A stretch of DNA of 64,000 nucleotides, taken from positions 58,263,245 through 58,327,244 of the forward strand of contig CM037861.1 in NCBI GenBank assembly GCA_021292105.1. Reading direction: 5' to 3'. The stretch is from Anadara kagoshimensis. Taxonomy: Eukaryota; Mollusca; Bivalvia; Arcoida; Arcidae. Below the pieces are notes generated by a model. That model saw only the letters and a list, made by a program, of their open reading frames with translations. It did not search any database and was not told the origin of the DNA. Each line of letters opens with the position of its first letter. The stretch's first letter is position 1. Position numbers and translations under genes: made by a program. Shown here piece after piece: positions 10,570 through 22,100 of this stretch.

Positions 10570-11010
10570 ATTAATTTTCTCTGGATGGTACTGTTTGTTG
10601 CGGATGGTCGTATCCTATATAGCAGCTCGGATTGATTTGATTGGGTGATTTGGCCAGAATTTGCTAAGATTGGATTTAAAAGAATTACAGATCGGGGGGG
10701 GGGGGGGGGGATTTACAACAGACTTAGGTACTGTGTTCCATTTGTCTAGGACTCTACAGCTGAATACTCACTGCGAAGTTTAGTTCTGACACCTTTTTAA
10801 AGAAGTTTCATGTTATTTCTTCTTGTTCTGGGTGACTGGTAATTTGCAGTCGCTAGGTTAAAATATTTGCTGACATCTACTTCATCAACTTATGTCAGGA
10901 ATCTATATACTTGGATCATATCGGCTCTTATTGAATACTTCGTCTATATTCATATGTTGGAAGTCACCGTTGACTATAGGTTAAGCCTTTTAATGATGGC
11001 ATCATTCTCG
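10570..11010 (-). pseudogene. Non-LTR reverse transcriptase C-terminal relic
   Basis: Minus-strand frames carry, in order, a LPTYEYRRS-like block, DMIQVYRFLT with DEVDVSKYF, then RVLDKWNTVPKSVVN and NSFKSNLSKFWPN. This is the conserved RT C-terminus (LPSLxYRRxxGDMIQVYKI ... IDxWNSLPxxVVNA ... FKxxLDKFW) of jockey/CR1-like elements. Frameshifts, stops and a G tract interrupt it. Relic only. Confidence 0.75.
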
Positions 11011-11169
11011 TTGAACGCCGTTGGAAATTTTCTATTTATATTTGATCTTTTTTTTTTTAGATATGGGGCCCATACTGTAATGGCACATTCTATGTGTGGC
11101 CATACCTCTTTGCAGTGGGGTGAGGTAATGGTGTTTTACGCCCCTGTCAAGATTTTATCTCTTCTATAG

Positions 11170-11295
11170 AGGCGATCAGTTCATACATGGTGGAGAAAAC
11201 CAGAGTTCACACGGAGCTGCCCCGAATGGTATTCCAACCTTGGCGTTTGATTCGTAAGCGCGCGCGTTATATCACTCGGCAACCGAGGCCCCGTG
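11170..11295 (-). repeat. tRNA-derived SINE fragment
   Basis: The reverse complement starts GGGGCCTCGGTTGCCGAGTG and includes a degenerate B-box region, a tRNA-like head followed by a short non-tRNA body. A second degenerate B-box-like block (GGGCTCGAACCCATTG) lies at 11,507-11,522. Confidence 0.5.
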
Positions 11296-11844
11296 ACAAT
11301 GATCTTATTGTAATTAATAATTATTAATATTTCAAACACCCAATTTTATTTGTACTGGAGAGAGATTACAACTTAAAGAATGCTAGCACACTTATCTACA
11401 ATGTCGCAGTTTAGCAACGCAAATTACTCAGTCGGATATACTGGTAGTGCTACAAGGAATAAATATAGCTGAAGGTGGAACTCCTTAATCACACGGGTCG
11501 ACCGGGCTCGAACCCATTGCTTGACACTTTATTACTGAGACCTTATATCATATATGTCTAATGCATCATTTTTTTCATCCAACTCACACTGCCGCAGTCA
11601 AAAAATCCACTCTCGAAATTATTATTAATAATAATATCTACGACATACGACAGTATTATTATTAGCCAACACGCCTGGACAGAACTCGTTCATATTAGAA
11701 AGAACTGACTGTATTAATTTCATACAGACTTATAATGAAAACTGTTGTTCCAGATATGTAATATCAGGTAAGATAGAACTGCGACCTTTAACGTGAAAAT
11801 GTGTTTTCAACCCTACTCATGTTACCTTGACTCTGACCGTAGTT

Positions 11845-11847
<3 letters not shown>

Positions 11848-11902
<55 letters not shown>

Positions 11903-12250
11903 GAAGTATCTAGCTATGTTCTGATTTTCTAATGTTCAAACGTGCTTCAATACCTCGTTGAAGAAATCGCTACGACTGACAAACCAAAAATTCTTTTTAC
12001 TTACTATCCAAACTGTTGGTTCAAATAGCTAATATTTGGAACCACCAAACAATCCATAATTCTTGTTTAGTTCACAATTTTCTGTGATATCACACAACCA
12101 GAAAGCAAAACACGTCTACCACTAGAAATTTTGCGAAACTGACCCTTGACAGCATCTGTAGTCAAGTGACGTCATAAAGCAAAAAATGACCAATCGGGAT
12201 GCGCTCAATTACTTCCCACCATTCATTGCGTTAACATGGTCTTTGTAATG
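11848..12250 (-). repeat. Duplicated promoter and first exon of the left gene
   Basis: This block repeats about 9,089-9,490 in the same orientation and order: (GA)n tract, intron start, exon 1, 5' leader, CRE and CCAAT box. The copied exon (12,005-12,057) keeps the ATG, an open 53-nt frame (MDCLVVPNISYLNQQFG) and donor GTAAGTAA. It could be an alternative promoter/first exon or the stump of a tandem gene copy. Confidence 0.75.
12005..12057 (-). CDS. Alternative or orphan first exon (duplicate of left gene exon 1)
   Basis: ATG at 12,057-12,055, 17 codons and donor A|GTAAGT; differs from exon 1 at three residues (M-E-Y to M-D-C, and LDQQ to LNQQ). Frame and phase would splice correctly onto exon 2 at 9,049. 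No second copy of exon 2 is visible upstream of it, so use as an alternative start is plausible but unproven. Confidence 0.45.
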
Positions 12251-12480
12251 TTTATATTACAGCAAAAGCTTTGTAAAGGCTCTTACTTTAATTTATTTCT
12301 TAGAAAATGTATTGATATTGCTATTTGGATTCTAATTCACACTACCATACGGAATGTTACGTGATACAACGATTAAGCTAAAATAAATTACCCGGAAATG
12401 CTATAATTTTTATGAAAGTCTCGGTATAAGTGAAATATTGATTTGGATTTTAGTCCTATCAATTAATCCATCAGTCACTT

Positions 12481-12520
<40 letters not shown>
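12481..12520. repeat. (AATC)n microsatellite
   Basis: About ten tandem AATC units. Confidence 0.9.
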
Positions 12521-12522
<2 letters not shown>

Positions 12523-13087
12523 GGTTTTGAGATGTTTCTCAACCATATCAGATTACGTAATACCGGTATCAAGTCTCAAAATACACTTTACAGTCCTTAT
12601 GCAGCCAAAGGAACCTGCTACATGCATGAACACAATTTTATTTTCTTAAGTAAACTATGAAGGATGTTTCGCATTTCATATCCATATTACGAGTTATAAT
12701 CCGCTTAGAGAAAAATTCATTTCCGAATGATAATATAATTGAAGAAAGTTGTCATCATATTTTTCTTTTCATTTCCGCAATTTAACTGAAGCATCACTTG
12801 CAGAAATTATTGATAACCGTGATAAATCCGTTTTACACATTATTTTCACGCTATAGTATATTTGCCAATGATCCACACATTAGTTGTTTGACCGGATACA
12901 TTGTGTTTTTTCATAAGCGGCAGACACTATAACAGTTAAAAAGGAAAGCTTATCCTTTAGAATTGTATTTTATTTTCATGATGATTCTTGCCCGGCTTTC
13001 CTATAGCTATTTCGTATCATTTTATTAAAATATCAAAAGCCGGGTTAACCTGATATAGCTTATTATGAAACTAGTAAAGGCAAAAAC

Positions 13088-13122
13088 ATTGACCTGTCCG
13101 CTTGACCTTTAATTAGGAATAG
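13088..13122. repeat. Single end of the GACCTGTCC inverted-repeat family
   Basis: TTGACCTGTCCGCTTGACC followed by TTTAATTAGGAATA, matching the ends of the elements at 17.4 and 53.3 kb. Only one end is visible here. Confidence 0.5.
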
Positions 13123-13214
13123 TTATATTCGTAATCCATGCATAACCAGCACATTGGCAGTTTTAGGATTAGAGTTAAAACATTAACAATATATGACACC
13201 ATAAAATTATTTTG

Positions 13215-13321
13215 GAATGAAGTCCTGGAAATCGTCCCCAACTAACTCAATATGAAGTCCTGGAAATCGTCCCCAACTAACTCCGTATGAAGTCCTGAAA
13301 ATCGTCCCTAACTAACTCCAT
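13215..13321. repeat. 35-bp tandem repeat, three copies
   Basis: Three units built on GAAGTCCTGGAAATCGTCCC followed by CAACTAACTC; the last unit carries substitutions. Confidence 0.85.
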
Positions 13322-13624
13322 ATGACTTGTGTCATATACTATTATTTAAATTTAATCATAAAATACATTTTAAAAAATGGCATATGGCACTAATAGTGAC
13401 ATTTTGTCCGACGTATTTCTCGAAAACCATTTAACAGATCTTTATGAAACTTCAAAGGAACAATCTTTAGTTAGAGTAGATTTGCTAATGGCTATTCGTA
13501 ATATGATCGTGTAGCTAGGACACTCTGGAAGAAAACAGAACCGTGTTTTATATAGCATATAAGAAAACCAGTGCTTCAAATAATAGTTTTTGCTGAAAAC
13601 AATGTAACTGACAGGGAGTTACTT

Positions 13625-13759
13625 AACCATTAACTGTCTAGAAATGGCGTTCACAGTGCTATAACTGAATAACGCGCGATATCGCGTTATGATTAGTTTC
13701 TTTGCACGGCTGTGGAAGTTAAAAAACTATTAACGCCATTTCTAGACAGTTCAATGGTT
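13625..13759. mobile_element. Short inverted-repeat element (CTGTCTAGAAATGGCGTT family)
   Basis: Left end AACCATTAACTGTCTAGAAA and right end TTTCTAGACAGTTCAATGGT are inverted repeats around a GC-rich palindromic centre (AACGCGCGATATCGCGTT). A diverged half copy lies at about 56,830-56,945, with GCGTTATGATTAGTTATG and TTCTAGACAGTTCAATTG. Confidence 0.75.
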
Positions 13760-14009
13760 ATATTGCATTTCGCATTTTTGCAAATCTTATTTTTATTTTT
13801 AAAACAACACTATCGTGTACGACTTGCAATTCCAATTGCTGGAACAGCCAATTAATGACGTCACGAGTATAGGCGTAACGAGAGATGAGCGACATCACAC
13901 TATCAAATTTAATTATAGTCTATAACTTCATTTGGTCTCAAACAGAGTCAAATACAATCAAACATCATAAAAATAATTTATGGACTGACAGTGTTATATT
14001 TGTTCACAA

Positions 14010-14170
14010 ACGTAAAGGTCCATTTTCAAATCACAATCCCAAAAGGAAAATATTATCTTTTTAAAACAAGCAAATTATGTTAAAACACATGAGCTTCACC
14101 GGTAAGTGAGGCTGTGTCCGGAAGGGTAAGCGCCTCCTGTCTAGCTAGCTACACCCGTCACGTATTAAAC
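14010..14170 (-). repeat. Penelope-like 3' tail
   Basis: Reverse-oriented tail with CATTTTCAAATCACAATCCC, GTAAGTGAGGCTGTGTCCG, GGAAGGGTAAGCGCCTCC and CTAGCTAGCTACACC. Confidence 0.65.
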
Positions 14171-14284
14171 TACGTTGGACAATCCGATGAGTATAGCAAT
14201 CCAAACGTGCAGCACTATTATCATTTTTATTGGATTTGGCTTTTGACAGTAAAAATTATTGAAAGCGTAAACATAACTAACAAA

Positions 14285-14560
14285 CATACCAATCCATATT
14301 TAAACCCCAACCCACCTTCGAAAAAAAGGATAATCAGGTTAAAAACGTGAACTTACACCAGAGAAGTAAAGCCAGGCATTGCAGAAGGACAAGTACCTCT
14401 GTTTAGCTAGCCACATGTTTAACTTAAATTGAGAATGAAAGGAACGTGGAACTATGGACGTCAAATATATCCAGGACAATCCAGCCACTGAGACATCAAA
14501 CTTATCAATAATATTGTGATGACAGCCATTAAACTTTTGAGCCATCCAACCCCCACCCCA
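14285..14560 (-). pseudogene. Penelope-like C-terminus and 3' tail, truncated
   Basis: Reading the minus strand from 14,545, KFNGCHHNIIDKFDVSVAG matches the C-terminus of the Penelope-like protein seen at 3.3 kb, followed by GGACAATCC...TGGATATATTTGACG and the usual tail with GAAGTAAAGCC. Truncated upstream. Confidence 0.7.
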
Positions 14561-14764
14561 CCCCCGATTAGTCAGGCTTGCAATTTATCTGGGTCAACAA
14601 TGATGCATTAAATTTATAACAAATCCATCAAGTTTCCGTCTAGAGTCGGGAAATTTATAATCGTTGGTCTCGGAATGAGTTTTTCTTGTCTTTATTTTCT
14701 CCTTTCAATTTTCAATTGCACCGGGTACATGTGTTTTATATTTCATTTTGAATCTTTTAATAAT

Positions 14765-15764
14765 NNNNNNNNNNNNNNNNNNNNNNNNNNNNNNNNNNNN
14801 NNNNNNNNNNNNNNNNNNNNNNNNNNNNNNNNNNNNNNNNNNNNNNNNNNNNNNNNNNNNNNNNNNNNNNNNNNNNNNNNNNNNNNNNNNNNNNNNNNNN
14901 NNNNNNNNNNNNNNNNNNNNNNNNNNNNNNNNNNNNNNNNNNNNNNNNNNNNNNNNNNNNNNNNNNNNNNNNNNNNNNNNNNNNNNNNNNNNNNNNNNNN
15001 NNNNNNNNNNNNNNNNNNNNNNNNNNNNNNNNNNNNNNNNNNNNNNNNNNNNNNNNNNNNNNNNNNNNNNNNNNNNNNNNNNNNNNNNNNNNNNNNNNNN
15101 NNNNNNNNNNNNNNNNNNNNNNNNNNNNNNNNNNNNNNNNNNNNNNNNNNNNNNNNNNNNNNNNNNNNNNNNNNNNNNNNNNNNNNNNNNNNNNNNNNNN
15201 NNNNNNNNNNNNNNNNNNNNNNNNNNNNNNNNNNNNNNNNNNNNNNNNNNNNNNNNNNNNNNNNNNNNNNNNNNNNNNNNNNNNNNNNNNNNNNNNNNNN
15301 NNNNNNNNNNNNNNNNNNNNNNNNNNNNNNNNNNNNNNNNNNNNNNNNNNNNNNNNNNNNNNNNNNNNNNNNNNNNNNNNNNNNNNNNNNNNNNNNNNNN
15401 NNNNNNNNNNNNNNNNNNNNNNNNNNNNNNNNNNNNNNNNNNNNNNNNNNNNNNNNNNNNNNNNNNNNNNNNNNNNNNNNNNNNNNNNNNNNNNNNNNNN
15501 NNNNNNNNNNNNNNNNNNNNNNNNNNNNNNNNNNNNNNNNNNNNNNNNNNNNNNNNNNNNNNNNNNNNNNNNNNNNNNNNNNNNNNNNNNNNNNNNNNNN
15601 NNNNNNNNNNNNNNNNNNNNNNNNNNNNNNNNNNNNNNNNNNNNNNNNNNNNNNNNNNNNNNNNNNNNNNNNNNNNNNNNNNNNNNNNNNNNNNNNNNNN
15701 NNNNNNNNNNNNNNNNNNNNNNNNNNNNNNNNNNNNNNNNNNNNNNNNNNNNNNNNNNNNNNNN
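14765..15764. other. Assembly gap (1,000 N)
   Basis: Exactly 1,000 consecutive N. Round length indicates a placeholder gap; true size and content are unknown. Open frames crossing it are artefacts. Confidence 0.98.
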
Positions 15765-15879
15765 CGGGCCCATGAAAAAATCTTAATTCAAATATTGAGC
15801 AACCAACACACAGTAATTTCAATTGATAACCTTTTTTTGAAAAATCCTTAACAAAAATCAATTGCTAAAAATCACCTAC

Positions 15880-16482
15880 CAATGATCGACATACATCGTG
15901 GTGGTAATCATGTCCATTCAACAGTGATATCCTGGTCATGCTCAACTGGGTTTAAACGTGGACACAGTTCACTGGAAGCGGTTAAATCAGTCATCATAAT
16001 TGGAACATTCAGTTGGTAATGAATGATGCAGAATTATGATTGGTGTCTAACTATGAAGTGTATTTCACATAAATGTCTTAGCACGATTGTTCGCGAACTT
16101 CTTGGGATCTATGTCAAACGTATAGGTAAGATGGCTCCCCAGGATTCAGTAAATGTGCAGAATCGCTTCCAAAGACAATATTAGGTCCCCTACCTCACCT
16201 CAAGCAAATGGCAAAATAATGAGCATAGAGTTTTGGGTTTCAAGAAATGTTTGAGTGAACAATTAGAAACCCTCTGGTTTCTCCATCACTAGTCCGGCTT
16301 ACTTGACAAATCTAATGAGACAGCTGAGAGTTGTTATTAAAGACCAAATGGTTAGCTAAAGTGTGTTTTTTCTTCATGACAATGCTCTTGTGCATAAGCT
16401 GCTACTAGTAAAACTCGATCAACTTATTGGTCTACCCTACAATCCAAATATTGCTCCAAATGAGTTTTACCTACAGTAAAAT
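15880..16482 (+). pseudogene. mariner/Tc1-type transposase relic
   Basis: The plus strand from about 16,310 reads MRQLRVVIKDQMV, a stop, then FFLHDNALVHKLLLVKL and LPYNPNIAPNEFYL. This matches the mariner catalytic block HHDNAPAHKS...HPPYSPDLAPSDFFLF, including the second catalytic Asp. Upstream sequence is frame-shifted and cannot be followed confidently. Stops and the adjoining gap indicate an inactive relic. Confidence 0.75.
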
Positions 16483-16681
16483 ATCATTATATATCATGCC
16501 CTTGAACACTTTTAAAGTCTAAGTTTATTATGTTTATGTGTTGCTTTATAAGTCTCCCCCGCTTTATCGCCAGACCCACTTTTAACGCCAAAATCTGACT
16601 TACTGAGCAAAAGGTATCAATGAATCGAGACTTTAATGTATTGAGAAATTGAAATCCATAATTATGCGGGGAACCTAATTC

Positions 16682-16682
<1 letters not shown>

Positions 16683-16713
<31 letters not shown>
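16683..16713. repeat. (GAT)n microsatellite
   Basis: About ten GAT units, slightly interrupted at the 3' side. Confidence 0.9.
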
Positions 16714-16929
16714 CGATGGTGATGATGTCAAAGAGGCATGGTTTGAGGACCAATTGATGGTGTAGACAGTCTAAAAGAAGAGTGAGCCAAGTGCATTAAG
16801 ATTAACTTGGGCAATGTTAAAAATAATATTGCAGTGTATGATCTGTCGCTGCAATTGATGCTTCGTTCCGTGAACTATTTGACCTCTTCTCGTATTTACT
16901 ATCGATTTTCCACTTTTGTTTTAATTCAA

Positions 16930-17370
16930 GAAGTTCATATATAGTAACATTATTGATGGAAGACGCTGTTCAATGTAATAATGCACCACAAGAATTGTTC
17001 AATCGATTTAAAAACCCATTTGTGTGTTATTGTGTTAACATAAATCCCAATTTGAAACAAGGCTAGACTATGGAAGAAACAAATTTGTAGACACTTCTGC
17101 ATAGATGTAAGACACTGCTAAATACAAAAAATAACGGGAATTAATTTCAATCCGTTTAAAATTCCACTTTTGAGTTATTGTGTTAACATAAATGCCAATT
17201 TGAAAATTTATAGGCTAGACTATGAAAGAAACAGTCTGTAGACTTCACTGCGTTATTGCTGCAAGACAATGCTTAATGCAATAATGTATCATTAGGGGTA
17301 TCCAATCTATTTAAAATTCCACACTTGTCTGTGTTGTTGGGTTAACATAGAACCATTTTGATGTAGGCAA
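16930..17370. repeat. Degenerate ~170-bp tandem repeat, about 2.5 copies
   Basis: TGTGTTATTGTGTTAACATA recurs in related form at about 17,022, 17,174 and 17,330; between these, GGCTAGACTATGGAAGAAAC and GGCTAGACTATGAAAGAAAC repeat with flanking similarity. A further ACTATGGTAGAAAGAAATCT block lies at 17,716. Confidence 0.7.
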
Positions 17371-17379
17371 ACAAGAATA

Positions 17380-17695
17380 ACTTGTCCTTTTGACCCCTCA
17401 TTAGGAATACATATCAAAAACAAACATACTAATCCATGTCCGAATCACAATCCAGAAGCAAAGTACAAACTTTGGAACTGATAAGTTAGGTTACACACGT
17501 GAACTTCCAGAAAGGGAAGTGAGGCCGGGTGCTCCGGAAGGCTAAGCACCTCATATGAGAGGATGGTATTATGATGGCTTTTATTACATAAGCAATGCAC
17601 ATTTTATGTAGACGAATTAAACCTGTGTTCGCTATACATAAATGTACTCGTCCATCATAAATATTAAATTAAAAGGTCAAGTGGACAGGTCAATT
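17380..17695. mobile_element. Inverted-repeat element (GACCTGTCC family) with nested Penelope tail
   Basis: Left end CTTGTCCTTTTGACCCCTCA then TTAGGAATA; right end AAAAGGTCAAGTGGACAGGT. A reverse-oriented Penelope-like tail (17,425-17,560; AAGTGAGGCCGGGTGCTCC) is inserted inside. Related ends occur at 13.09, 48.21 and 53.3-53.5 kb. Confidence 0.65.
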
Positions 17696-18314
17696 TTGTT
17701 AACGTTTACAACTATAGACTATGGTAGAAAGAAATCTGTAGAGTTGTCCCCTGTTGTTTTCCAGAAATGACGACACGAAGACACAGTCGGAAATGACAAT
17801 AGGAAGAGGATGGTACTCGTACATATCGACTGATGAACTATTTTGCCTTCAAAACAATGTCTTGGCAATCATCTACGAAATGAACTCAAATTATGTCTCT
17901 CCATTTGTACTCTATTTAACTGGAAGATCCAAAAACAACAATAATTACGCATTTCCGTCATTTTCATTCCACAATCGCAACGTCACATTTATGACGTTTA
18001 CCAAGTAGCAATACTTTGACGACAAGTTTTAGAAAATTGGAAACTTTCCTTCGTAGCTACTTTACATTTAGAGAGCTTTTAAAAAGAATATAAAACTTTT
18101 CTTGTATATTTTATTATCTGATACTGCAATGATGACGACACAAAAAATGTCTTTATTACGCCATATTGACGTAATTTCATCTTTTTACGAGGTAAAACAT
18201 CAATGAAACATGTTTATAGAGTTTTGAATTAGGCATAAAGTGGAAAATAAGCTTCAAAATACAGCTGATTTAATTTTTTAATGAGCATGTATGTTTCATA
18301 ATCATCAGCAGTAT

Positions 18315-18724
18315 AGTACAGACCTGTCCAAAGTTTAACACTTAATGGGGTTTGCCGTTGTACCACGTGATCAATACCTCTTAATGTTTGTGCGTAACGT
18401 TTTGGACAACGTCAACGTCACAGATTCCCGGAATGACGTCGTTTTCGCGGGAAATCGTCGTCTCATGTTATTCTATATCCATTGGAAATAAGTGTTCTGC
18501 ACAAACGTTAGAGGGTATCACGTGGTACAGCGGTGAACCCCATTAAAGAATTAATTCTGAATCAGCACCGCATCCGTGTCCCTCAATAGCTATATGTCGA
18601 CAGCAGGTGCCAACTATTTCTTGGTAGCTTTTCGACCACTTGCTATCCATGTCTCGGTGATTCTGTAGCTGACCTTTGGCACCTTTTCGTTAGCTCAATT
18701 TAAATTTTCGACAGGCCTGTACTG
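18315..18724 (-). mobile_element. MITE family A, copy 2 (interrupted)
   Basis: Ends AGTACAGACCTGTCCAAAGT and TTTTCGACAGGCCTGTACTG. It is split by a TTAA-target MITE at 18,346-18,542. The internal CGACCACTTGCTATCCATG block is in the same orientation as in copy 1, that is, inverted relative to copies 3 and 4. Confidence 0.8.
18346..18542. mobile_element. 197-bp MITE with TTAA target duplication
   Basis: Flanked by TTAA on both sides (18,342-18,345 and 18,543-18,546). Its ~45-nt terminal inverted repeats begin TGGGGTTTGCCG / reverse complement TGGGGTTCACCG and share TGTACCACGTGAT and GTTTGTGC. TTAA duplication is typical of piggyBac-type transposition. Inserted inside MITE A copy 2. Confidence 0.85.
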
Positions 18725-18873
18725 TATATTAAGATTTCTAATTGATAATTGAGTGTGTATTACCGTTTCATGCTGGGTTAAATAATAAAACATGATAAAT
18801 TCAGATAAAAGTTTACTTTTACAAAGTCTATTAATATTTTTGTTGGTAGAGTGACATCATCACGCTAATACTG

Positions 18874-19102
18874 TACAGTACTGTCGAAAGTTTAACATTG
18901 AGCTAACGAAAAGGAGTCGGGTGAGGCTCGGCTTTCGAGCGGTCGAGATTTGGATATTGAATAGCTATTGACCAAAAATCTGTCGAGAGATAGATAGCAG
19001 CTGCCGAAAAGCTGTCATATAGCTAACGATGGAGGCGATATAAGCTGCCGATTTGGCACTTATTTGTTAGCATAGTGTTAAACTTGTGACAGGCCTGTAC
19101 TG
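18874..19102 (+). mobile_element. MITE family A, copy 3 (near-complete reference copy)
   Basis: CAGTACTGTCGAAAGTTTAA at the left and AAACTTGTGACAGGCCTGTA at the right. The interior contains GAGAGATAGATAGCAGCTGC then CGAAAAGCTGTC and GATATAAGCTGCCGATTTGG. These two inner blocks resemble the 38-bp and 35-bp repeat units at 42-46 kb. Confidence 0.8.
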
Positions 19103-19127
19103 TTGTACTTGTAATAATATCAACTGG

Positions 19128-22100
19128 TGTGAAGCTAGCCCGCAATTCTAGCCCGCAATTTTTTAAATGTCATCAAGCGGGCAATTCGATTTTATTTAAA
19201 TACGGTTATCCTTAATTCATTTATAAATATTGATATTTAGGGCGACCTGCTATTGCACACAACTTTTTTATAAAGACCACCTGTATATTAAGACCACAGG
19301 AACCGTGATTCTAAGTGTGATTACGAAATTACGCATAGGGCGTAAAATTAGTTTCCCCATCTAGGCTTTTAACCACGGGTAGATCTATCCAATTGCAACA
19401 TTTGGTGAAAATTTCAAGAACCCTAGAGGGGTAGAACGGTCTTACGAGAGCTCAGAAGGACCATACCCCCCATTTGATATGTGATTTCGTAAGGACCTGC
19501 TACGTTTGAAGTAGCGTACACAGAGAAAATGCGTTTCCCCATCTAGGCCTTTTAACCACGGATAGATCTATCCAATTGCAACATTTGGTGAAAATTTCAA
19601 GAACCCTAGAGGGGTAGAACGGGTCTTACGAGAGCTCAGAAGGACCATACCCCCCTTTTGATATGTGATTTCGTAAGGACCTGCTACGTTTGAAGTAGCG
19701 TACACAGAGAAAATGCGTTTCCCCATCTAGGCCTTTTAACCACGGGTAGATCTATCCAATTGCAACATTTGGTGAAAATTTCAAGAACCCTAAAGGGGTA
19801 GAACGGGTCTTACGAGAGCTCAGAAGGACCATACCCCCCTTTTGATATGTGATTTCGTAAGGACCTGCTACGTTTGAAGTAGCGTACACAGAGAAAATGC
19901 GTTTCCCCATCTAGGCCTTTTAACCACGGGTAGATCTATCCAATTGCAACATTTGGTGAAAATTTCAAGAACCCTAGAGGGGTAGAACGGGTCTTACGAG
20001 AGTTCAGAAGGACCATACCCCCTTTTGATATGTGATTTCGTAAGGACCTGCTACGTTTGAAGTAGCGTACACAGAGAAAATGCGTTTCCCCATCTAGGCC
20101 TTTTAACCACGGATAGATCTATCCAATTGCAACATTTGGTGAAAATTTCAAGAACCCTAGAGGGGTAGAACGGGTCTTACGAGAGCTCAGAAGGACCATA
20201 CCCCCCTTTTGATATGTGATTTCGTAAGGACCTGCTACGTTTGAAGTAGCGTACACAGAGAAAATGCGTTTCCCCATCTAGGCCTTTTAACCACGGGTAG
20301 ATTATCCAATTGCAACATTTGGTGAAAATTTCAAGAACCCTAGAGGGGTAGAACGGGTCTTACGAGAGCTCAGAAGGTCCATACCCCCCTTTTGATATGT
20401 GATTTCGTAAGGACCTGCTACGTTTAAAGTAGCGTACACAGGAAAATGCGTTTCCCCATCTAGGCCTTTTACCACGGGTAGATCTATCCAATTGCAACAT
20501 TTGGTGAAAATTTCAAGAACCCTAGAGGGGAGAACGGGTCTTACGAGAGCTCAGAAGGACCATACCCCCCTTTTGATATGTGATTTCGTAAGGACCTGCT
20601 ACGTTTGAAGTAGCGTACACAGAGAAAATGCGTTTCCCCATCTAGGCCTTTTAACCACGGGTAGATCTATCCAATTGCAACATTTGGTGAAAATTTCAAG
20701 AACCCTAAAGGGGTAGAACGGGTCTTACGAGAGCTCAGAAGGACCATACCCCCCTTTGATATGTGATTTCGTAAGGACCTGCTACGTTTGAAGTAGCGTA
20801 CACAGAGAAAATGCGTTTCCCCATCTAGGCCTTTTAACCACGGGTAGATTATCCAATTGCAACATTTGGTGAAAATTTCAAGAACCCTAGAGGGGTAGAA
20901 CGGGTCTTACGAGAGCTCAGAAGGTCCATACCCCCCTTTTGATATGTGATTTCGTAAGGACCTGCTACGTTTGAAGTAGCGTACACAGAGAAAATGCGTT
21001 TCCCCATCTAGGCCTTTTACCACGGGTAGATCTATCCAATTGCAACATTTGGTGAAAATTTCAAGAACCCTAGAGGGGAAGAACGGGTCTTACGAGAGCT
21101 CAGAAGGACCATACCCCCCTTTTGATATGTGATTTCGTAAGGACCTGCTACGTTTGAAGTAGCGTACACAGAGAAAATGCGTTTCCCCATCTAGGCCTTT
21201 TAACCACGGGTAGATCTATCCAATTGCAACATTTGGTGAAAATTTCAAGAACCCTAAAGGGGTAGAACGGGTCTTACGAGAGCTCAGAAGGACCATACCC
21301 CCCTTTGATATGTGATTTCGTAAGGACCTGCTACGTTTGAAGTAGCGTACACAGAGAAAATGCGTTTCCCCATCTAGGCCTTTTAACCACGGGTAGATCT
21401 ATCCAATTGCAACATTTGGTGAAAATTTCAAGAACCCTAAGGGGTAGAACGGGTCTTACGAGAGCTCAGAAGGACCATACCCCCCTTTTGATATGTGATT
21501 TCGTAAGGACCTGCTACGTTTGAAGTAGCGTACACAGAGAAAATGCGTTTCCCCATCTAGGCCTTTTAACCACGGGTAGATCTATCCAATTGCAATATTT
21601 GGTGAAAATTTCAAGAACCCTAGAGGGGTAGAACGGGTCTTACGAGAGCTCAGAAGGACCATACCCCCCTTTTGATATGTGATTTCGTAAGGACCTGCTA
21701 CGTTTGAAGTAGCGTACACAGAGAAAATGCGTTTCCCCATCTAGGCCTTTTAACCACGGGTAGATCTATCCAATTGCAACATTTGGTGAAAATTTCAAGA
21801 ACCCTAGAGGGGTAGAACGGGTCTTACGAGAGCTCAGAAGGACCATACCCCCTTTTGATATGTGATTTCGTAAGGACCTGCTACGTTTGAAGTAGCGTAC
21901 ACAGAGAAAATGCGTTTCCCCATCTAGGCCTTTTAACCACGGGTAGATCTATCCAATTGCAACATTTGGTGAAAATTTCAAGAACCCTAGAGGGGTAGAA
22001 CGGGTCTTACGAGAGCTCAGAAAGACCATACCCCCCTTTTGATATGTGATTTCGTAAGGACCTGCTACGTTTGAAGTAGCGTACACAGAGAAAATGCGTT

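Noticed and set aside
14675-15861. Long open frames of 338-372 codons on both strands
   Set aside because: They are almost entirely N translated as X across the assembly gap.
17754-18008. 84-codon plus-strand frame as a gene
   Set aside because: No recognisable domain, no splice sites forming a longer chain, and it lies between transposon fragments; likely chance.
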